8,913 nucleotides of DNA from Acidobacteriaceae bacterium (lineage in GTDB: Bacteria; Acidobacteriota; Terriglobia; Terriglobales; Acidobacteriaceae): the NCBI GenBank assembly GCA_025929125.1, contig JAICMT010000043.1, positions 1 to 8,913 on the forward strand. Reading direction: 5' to 3'. The notes below the pieces were generated by a model. It made no database searches and had not been told where the DNA came from. It saw only the letters and a program-made list of their open reading frames with translations. Positions 6,205 to 8,913 of the stretch are shown here, one piece after another (position 1 is the stretch's first letter; each line of letters opens with the position of its first letter). The position numbers were made by a program, and so were the translations under genes.

Positions 6205-7950
6205 ATGCAGACCGACATTCATTCCGACGCGGAGCCTGAGCTGGAAACCTCGTCTCCGGGGCAGCTGCGGCGGCGTCTCGCTCTGGTTCTGTCGCTGGTA
6301 CTGGTCGTGCTGGTGCTGGCGTTTATCCCGCCGCTGATTAATGTCAGCCGGCTGCAGCGGCGAATCGCGCGCAACATCAGCCTGTCGATCGGGCGGCCGG
6401 TCCACTTCGACCGGCTTTCGCTCACGCTGCTGCCGACGGCCGGCTTCACGCTCGAAAACTTCGTCATCTCGGAGGACCCGGCGTTCGGGTATGAGCCTAT
6501 CCTTCGCGCAGACGAGGTGCACGCCCGGCTGCGGCTGAGTTCGTTGTGGCGCGGCCACCCCGAGTTCTCCACCATTTCCTTCTCCGAACCCACCAGCGTG
6601 AACCTGGTGCACCTCGCGGACGGCCGCTGGAATATCCAATCACTGCTCTTTCAGGCTTCGCACATCCCTGCGGCACCCACTGCACAACGTTTTGCCGGGC
6701 CGGCGCCTCGCTTCCCTTACATCGAGGCCACTGGCGCGCGCGTGAACCTGAAGCTGGACCAGCGCAAGACGCCGATCTCGTTTGACCAGGCCGAGTTCGC
6801 GCTGTGGGAGCCGCAACCGGACCAGTGGAAGCTGCGGCTGTCGGGCCGGCCCATCCGAACCAATGTGGCACCGGGCGAAACCGGCACGGTGCGCATGGAA
6901 GCAACGCTGGGGGCGCCCAATAAGACCACGAGCTCTCTGGTAGCCACTCCCATCTCGCTGAGCGGAGACTGGCACGACGCCCAACTCGGCGGAATCACCC
7001 AGTTCGCGACCGGCTCCGATGCCGGACTGCGTGGGGACCTCTCCGGCAGCTTCGGCGTCGAAGGCACACTGGCCGAGAATAAGATAACAGCGCAGATCCG
7101 GCTGCTGAACGCCCGGCGCGCTGACTTCATCCCACCTGCTCCGCTTTCGCTCGAAGCGCGCTGCGAGGCGCATGCATCGGAGCTCTTTCACAGCTTCACC
7201 GACGTGGCCTGCTACTGGCCTCCGCCAGAGACGGCTGACCCGAGCACGCTGATTGCGGCGGCCCAGATTCCCGATGTGCGCACGCCAGAAACCGCCACGG
7301 TGCGGATCAGCCTGCCTGCGGTGCCCGCCTCTACCTTTTTCAACTGGGTGAGCGTGGCGACGCCGCATCCTCCACTAGGACTCGCCGGGCCGGGTACGTT
7401 GTCGGGCCAGGTCGTCTGGGGACTGCCCGATGGCACGAGCGCCAATCAAACTGCTGCGCGACCAGGCTGGACCGGTGAGCTCGAGCTCTTCGGCGGCACC
7501 ATCGCGATTCCGAACCAGCCGCCCGTAGAGCTCGGAGACATCCTGCTGGACGCGTCACAGCCGACCGCGCCGGCCAAACCAAGACGCGGGCAGCCTGCCG
7601 TGCCAGTTGCTCCCCCGGCGCACGACTCCTTCGATCTGGAGCCGATGGAGCTGGACCTGGGAGGGAAGTCGCCGGCGACTCTGACCGGCCATGTGGACGA
7701 CTCCGGCTACACACTGCACCTGACCGGCTCAGTACTTCCCTCGCGGCTGCTCGCCGTAGGCAAAGCGGTGCCGCAGCTGGGTGAGGGCCTGGCATCCTGC
7801 CTGCCGGCAGCTGAGGAGACAGGCGGCTCAGCTGCTCGGACTGCCAAGCCCCCGGAGACGCCGATCCATGTGGACCTGACCGCGAACAGGACATGGGGAG
7901 GGCCGCAGAGCTGGTGTCCGGCACAGGCGTCCGCTGTTCCGGGACCCTAG
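6205..7950 (+). CDS. AsmA-family membrane-anchored protein
   Basis: A 581-residue protein from ATG 6205. A short acidic cytoplasmic tail is followed by RRR and one membrane helix at about 25-41 (LALVLSLVLVVLVLAFI), then a long periplasmic region. The segment just after the membrane (RRIARNISLSIGRPVHFDRLSLTLLPTAGFTLENFVISEDPAFGYEPIL) is the diagnostic AsmA N-terminal block, followed by ADEVHARLRLSSLWRG and ADGRWNIQSLL. AsmA-like proteins (AsmA, TamB, YhdP, YicH) form elongated beta structures linked to outer-membrane assembly and phospholipid transport in diderms; that role here is inference from the family. A Pro/Ala-rich linker lies around 7561-7620. The C terminus (HVDLTANRTWGG) looks natural. 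The frame runs upstream into lepB, but codons before 6205 give no plausible start. No close Shine-Dalgarno is seen; GGAAGA at 6181 is too far. It lies 52 bases after lepB and may be transcribed with it. Confidence 0.85.
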   Translation: MQTDIHSDAEPELETSSPGQLRRRLALVLSLVLVVLVLAFIPPLINVSRLQRRIARNISLSIGRPVHFDRLSLTLLPTAGFTLENFVISEDPAFGYEPILRADEVHARLRLSSLWRGHPEFSTISFSEPTSVNLVHLADGRWNIQSLLFQASHIPAAPTAQRFAGPAPRFPYIEATGARVNLKLDQRKTPISFDQAEFALWEPQPDQWKLRLSGRPIRTNVAPGETGTVRMEATLGAPNKTTSSLVATPISLSGDWHDAQLGGITQFATGSDAGLRGDLSGSFGVEGTLAENKITAQIRLLNARRADFIPPAPLSLEARCEAHASELFHSFTDVACYWPPPETADPSTLIAAAQIPDVRTPETATVRISLPAVPASTFFNWVSVATPHPPLGLAGPGTLSGQVVWGLPDGTSANQTAARPGWTGELELFGGTIAIPNQPPVELGDILLDASQPTAPAKPRRGQPAVPVAPPAHDSFDLEPMELDLGGKSPATLTGHVDDSGYTLHLTGSVLPSRLLAVGKAVPQLGEGLASCLPAAEETGGSAARTAKPPETPIHVDLTANRTWGGPQSWCPAQASAVPGP

Positions 7951-7953
7951 TTA

Positions 7954-8031
7954 CCCCCTACCCCCCGTACTTTAATTCCCAAGGTATTCCGGATAAAGGC
8001 CTTAGCAGGGCTAAGTCTGCCGGCAATATCC
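7954..8031. repeat. candidate acidobacterial intergenic repeat: C-tracts plus nested hairpins
   Basis: Two C-runs right after the AsmA stop are followed by a nested dyad. The outer stem pairs GGTATTCCGG (7983-7992) with CCGGCAATATCC (8020-8031), giving 10 pairs with two single-base bulges (C8024, T8029). Inside it CTTAGC (8001-8006) and GCTAAG (8010-8015) form a perfect 6-bp stem with a 3-base loop. The C-tract followed by AATTCCCAAGGTATTCC and an AAAGGCCTTAG segment resembles dispersed intergenic repeats I remember from Acidobacteria. Only one copy is in the window, so repetition is not shown here. Confidence 0.4.
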
Positions 8032-8032
8032 C

Positions 8033-8079
8033 AAAAAGCAAATGGCCCGCAAGCGCGAATGTACGCCTGGGGCCTTTTT
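8033..8079 (+). terminator. intrinsic terminator-like hairpin downstream of the AsmA gene
   Basis: GGCCC (8044-8048) pairs with GGGCC (8070-8074), with an inner GCG/CGC pair (8053-8055 with 8064-8066), followed at once by TTTTT (8075-8079). AAAAA at 8033-8037 precedes the stem, so the structure could also stop transcription on the other strand. It lies about 95 bases after the AsmA stop and would separate that gene from clpB. Confidence 0.55.
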
Positions 8080-8097
8080 CTCATCTCTAATTCCATT

Positions 8098-8122
8098 ATA
8101 GCGGTTTGAGTAAAACTGCTGT
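8098..8122. other. short imperfect hairpin in the clpB upstream region
   Basis: AGCGGTTT (8100-8107) pairs with AAACTGCT (8113-8120) with one G-U, around a 5-base loop. A U-G wobble (8099/8121) and an A-U pair (8098/8122) extend it. No T-tract follows. It lies just after the terminator-like hairpin, and its role is unknown. Confidence 0.3.
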
Positions 8123-8236
8123 CACATGAAAATGATGCGGGTAAAAGCTCTATTTCAGAGATTTGATTGGATTTTCCACGGAACAGGGGCTTGACAGCAA
8201 TTCCAAGGCAGAGGTGCCGCGGTATTTGGCCGACTC

Positions 8237-8266
8237 GTTTAGTTGATTGTAGTTTAGACATATAAT
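8237..8266 (+). promoter_or_regulatory. clpB promoter with consensus -10 and a GTTTAG direct repeat
   Basis: TATAAT at 8261-8266 is a perfect sigma-70 -10. The hexamer 17 bases upstream (TTTAGT, 8238-8243) is a poor -35. GTTTAG occurs twice in direct orientation (8237-8242 and 8252-8257), 15 bases apart, in the -35/spacer region. I see no CIRCE element, no HspR-type inverted repeat (CTTGAGT-N7-ACTCAAG) and no sigma-32 pattern, so heat control, if any, is not by an element I can recognise. Confidence 0.5.
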
Positions 8267-8320
8267 GTGAGTGTAGTGTTGTGAATCTTGGGCGCGAGAG
8301 ACGGCATCTTAAGGAGTGCT

Positions 8321-8913
8321 ATGGCATTTAAATGGGAGAAACTCACAGTCAAATCGCACGAGGCGCTGCAGGCGGCCGCGTCTCATGCCGCGGAGAACGG
8401 CAATCCGGAGGTGCTGCCCATGCATCTGCTGGCCGCGCTGCTGGAGGACCGCGAGGGCGTAGTGTTGCCGGTACTCCAGGGAGCGGGGGTTGCCGCGCAG
8501 CAGCTTCTGACCAGCGTCAATGAAGCAATTGCGAAGTTGCCCAAGGTGCAGGGCGGCACGCAGCCGGGGATGTCGCAGGCGCTGCAGCGGGTTTTGGATC
8601 GCGCGGCGAAAGAGGCGGACAGCTTCAAGGACGAGTACATCTCAACTGAGCATCTGCTGCTGGCACTAACCGAGGCCAAGGGCGATCCGGTGCGGGATGC
8701 GTTGGCCGCACTGGGCGCGACGCATGATTCGGTGCTGAAGGCGCTCTCCGCAGTTCGCGGATCGCAGCGTGTGACCGATCAGAATCCTGAGGCCAAGTTC
8801 CAGTCGCTGGAAAAGTACGGCAAGGACCTCACCGATCTGGCGCGCAAGGGGAAGCTGGATCCCGTGATCGGGCGCGACGAAGAGATCCGCCGCGTGGTGC
8901 AGGTTCTGAGCCG
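8321..8913 (+). CDS. clpB: ATP-dependent chaperone ClpB, 5' part cut by the window edge
   Basis: ClpB is the cytoplasmic AAA+ disaggregase that works with DnaK/DnaJ/GrpE to rescue aggregated proteins. 197 complete codons are visible from ATG 8321, preceded by AAGGAG at 8311-8316. The protein begins [19 protein letters not shown] and contains both halves of the Clp N-terminal repeat domain: [19 protein letters not shown] near residues 28-46 and [20 protein letters not shown] near 105-124. It then enters the start of the first nucleotide-binding domain with [30 protein letters not shown] at about 164-193. The Walker A motif should come shortly after the edge. ClpB rather than ClpA or ClpC is supported by the KYGKDLT...[14 protein letters not shown] junction and the N-terminal sequence; the middle domain that would settle it is out of view. 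The frame is open to the end of the window. Confidence 0.95.
   Translation, partial: MAFKWEKLTVKSHEALQAAASHAAENGNPEVLPMHLLAALLEDREGVVLPVLQGAGVAAQQLLTSVNEAIAKLPKVQGGTQPGMSQALQRVLDRAAKEADSFKDEYISTEHLLLALTEAKGDPVRDALAALGATHDSVLKALSAVRGSQRVTDQNPEAKFQSLEKYGKDLTDLARKGKLDPVIGRDEEIRRVVQVLS

Larger units (their letters stand above)
7951..8320. other. gene-free interval between the AsmA gene and clpB
   Basis: No ORF here has coding character; short frames crossing it are not supported by a Shine-Dalgarno or by any recognisable protein. It holds, in order: two C-tracts (7954-7958 and 7961-7966), a folded repeat-like element (7983-8031), a terminator-like hairpin (8044-8079), another short hairpin (8098-8122), a stretch of about 110 bases with nothing I can name, and the clpB promoter and Shine-Dalgarno (8261-8316). 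From about 8080 the composition is visibly more AT-rich than the genes. Confidence 0.75.

Noticed and set aside
7893..8090. Small frame bridging the end of the AsmA gene and the intergenic element
   Set aside because: It starts inside the AsmA coding region without a Shine-Dalgarno and runs through the hairpins and terminator.
8191..8196. Perfect -35 hexamer TTGACA upstream of clpB
   Set aside because: No -10-like sequence lies 15-19 bases downstream (the region reads GAGGTGCCGCGG), and the real TATAAT is 64 bases away.
8332..8679. Short frames on both strands over the right end (8332-8523 + and 8383-8679 -)
   Set aside because: They are shadows of clpB, whose own frame begins at 8321 and runs off the window.
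1..8913. Defence, toxin-antitoxin, phage or secretion gene cluster
   Set aside because: Each gene belongs to an ordinary chromosomal family and none forms a recognisable multi-gene system with its neighbours.

Overview
The window reads as chromosomal DNA of an Acidobacteriota bacterium, most likely class Terriglobia (Acidobacteriaceae-type). Three things point there: a VWFA-related protein of the acidobacterial type at the left edge, a secreted protein at 4472-5242 whose C-terminal half matches a family I recall as abundant in this phylum, and a C-tract-led intergenic element after 7950 that resembles acidobacterial intergenic repeats. The DNA is GC-rich by eye and every supported gene lies on the + strand. 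The species assignment is inference, because no 16S or other marker is present.

Layout, left to right. 1-945: 3' part of a VWFA-related protein. 1051-1602: DinB-family protein with a small palindrome between its weak -10 and its start codon. 1654-3129: tldD, the metallopeptidase partner of PmbA, interrupted by one in-frame TAG at 2806-2808. 3133-3447: a small conserved CxxC/HxxH protein, 3 bases after tldD and probably co-transcribed. 3568-4353: FkbM-family methyltransferase. 4472-5242: secreted protein of unknown function with its own promoter and Shine-Dalgarno. 5322-6152: signal peptidase I (lepB). 6205-7950: AsmA-family membrane-anchored protein. 7951-8320: about 370 bases with no gene, holding a structured repeat-like element, a terminator and the clpB promoter. 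8321-8913: the 5' part of clpB, running off the right edge.

The genes do not form one pathway. Envelope work is a loose theme (signal peptidase, AsmA, the secreted protein, the VWFA-type protein, possibly FkbM), and protein quality or processing is another (TldD, ClpB). I see no phage, transposase, CRISPR, tRNA, rRNA or defence-type cassette, and I do not find a convincing new multi-gene system.

The strongest anomaly is the amber codon in tldD. It would remove the last 106 residues, including the Cys expected to be the third metal ligand, yet everything downstream of it is still in frame and well conserved. After that come the dyads overlapping the lepB and dinB promoter or start regions, the possible leaderless start of tldD, and the folded C-tract element before clpB.
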